DNA of 5,960 nt, from assembly GCA_965223405.1 (NCBI GenBank), contig CBDCWO010000005.1:1-5960 (forward strand). The letters run 5' to 3'. This stretch comes from CBDCWO01 sp965223405 (GTDB taxonomy: Bacteria > Bacteroidota > Bacteroidia > Chitinophagales > Saprospiraceae). Of the stretch, positions 5,922-5,960 are shown one piece after another. The notes under the pieces were generated by a model that was given only the letters and a program-made list of their open reading frames with translations, ran no database searches and had not been told where the DNA came from. Within the stretch, counting starts at the first letter, position 1. Every line of letters begins with the position of its first letter. Both the position numbers and the translations under genes were made by a program.

Positions 5922-5960
5922 CTTGAATGGCTACTAAATCATTCTGTTAAAAGTACGCAG

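Larger units (their letters stand above)
5566..5960. other. Non-coding right flank
   Basis: Apart from the candidate cupin promoter and the large inverted repeat, no gene is visible. AGGAGG at about 5760-5765 stands 8 bp before ATG 5772-5774, but that frame closes after only 7 codons (MWGMHYN... reading into the repeat does not give a protein-like sequence), so it is not called. The last 39 bases are unassigned and continue beyond the window. Confidence 0.5.

Noticed and set aside
1..5960. CRISPR array
   Set aside because: The only short direct repeats with multiple copies are the 19-bp IS21 end units, with short irregular spacers and an adjacent istA.

Overview
The window reads as a piece of accessory genome from a Bacteroidota bacterium, probably near the Cytophagales. 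This is inferred from AT-rich DNA, the lack of strong Shine-Dalgarno sites before the chromosomal-type genes, and the protein flavour of the insertion sequences. No rRNA, tRNA or housekeeping gene is visible. Most of it is a layered deposit of broken mobile elements with a few passenger genes.

Layout, left to right. (1) 1-440: the C-terminal end of an IS91-type transposase (minus strand) and its 3' flank. (2) 441-1040: an IS21-type element end, with six copies of a 19-bp repeat (ATTCCGGCAWGYTGACCCC) followed by the frameshifted N-terminal part of IstA. (3) 1041-1764: no recognisable gene. (4) 1765-1910: a scrap of IS66-type TnpC (minus). (5) About 2061-2349: the 3' end of a group II intron, with a probable maturase C-terminus, domain V with an enlarged tip, and domain VI ending in CTACTCGAT. 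(6) 2361-3271: a two-gene minus-strand unit: an HD-domain small alarmone ((p)ppGpp) hydrolase homologue with two frameshifts, overlapping by 8 nt an unknown acidic 115-aa protein. (7) 3293-3480: non-coding DNA with a 17-bp-arm inverted repeat and a REP-like palindrome that has a sister copy at 631-655. (8) 3481-3740: a broken tyrosine recombinase (minus). (9) 3741-4825: an IS110-family transposase lacking its N-terminus and carrying one frameshift. (10) 5056-5565: an intact cupin gene (minus), with cassette-boundary-like sequences on both sides. The right-hand one (5783-5921) is a large attC-like folded inverted repeat.

Only the cupin and the 115-aa protein are fully intact reading frames. 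The transposase, recombinase and hydrolase frames are interrupted mostly by single-base indels, several of them in homopolymer runs. That means either genuine decay or uncorrected sequencing error, and this should be settled before any gene is called dead. No complete new system can be demonstrated. The most interesting candidates are the hydrolase/unknown gene pair, the attC-like structure beside the cupin gene, the enlarged intron domain V, and short repeats shared between distant parts of the window.
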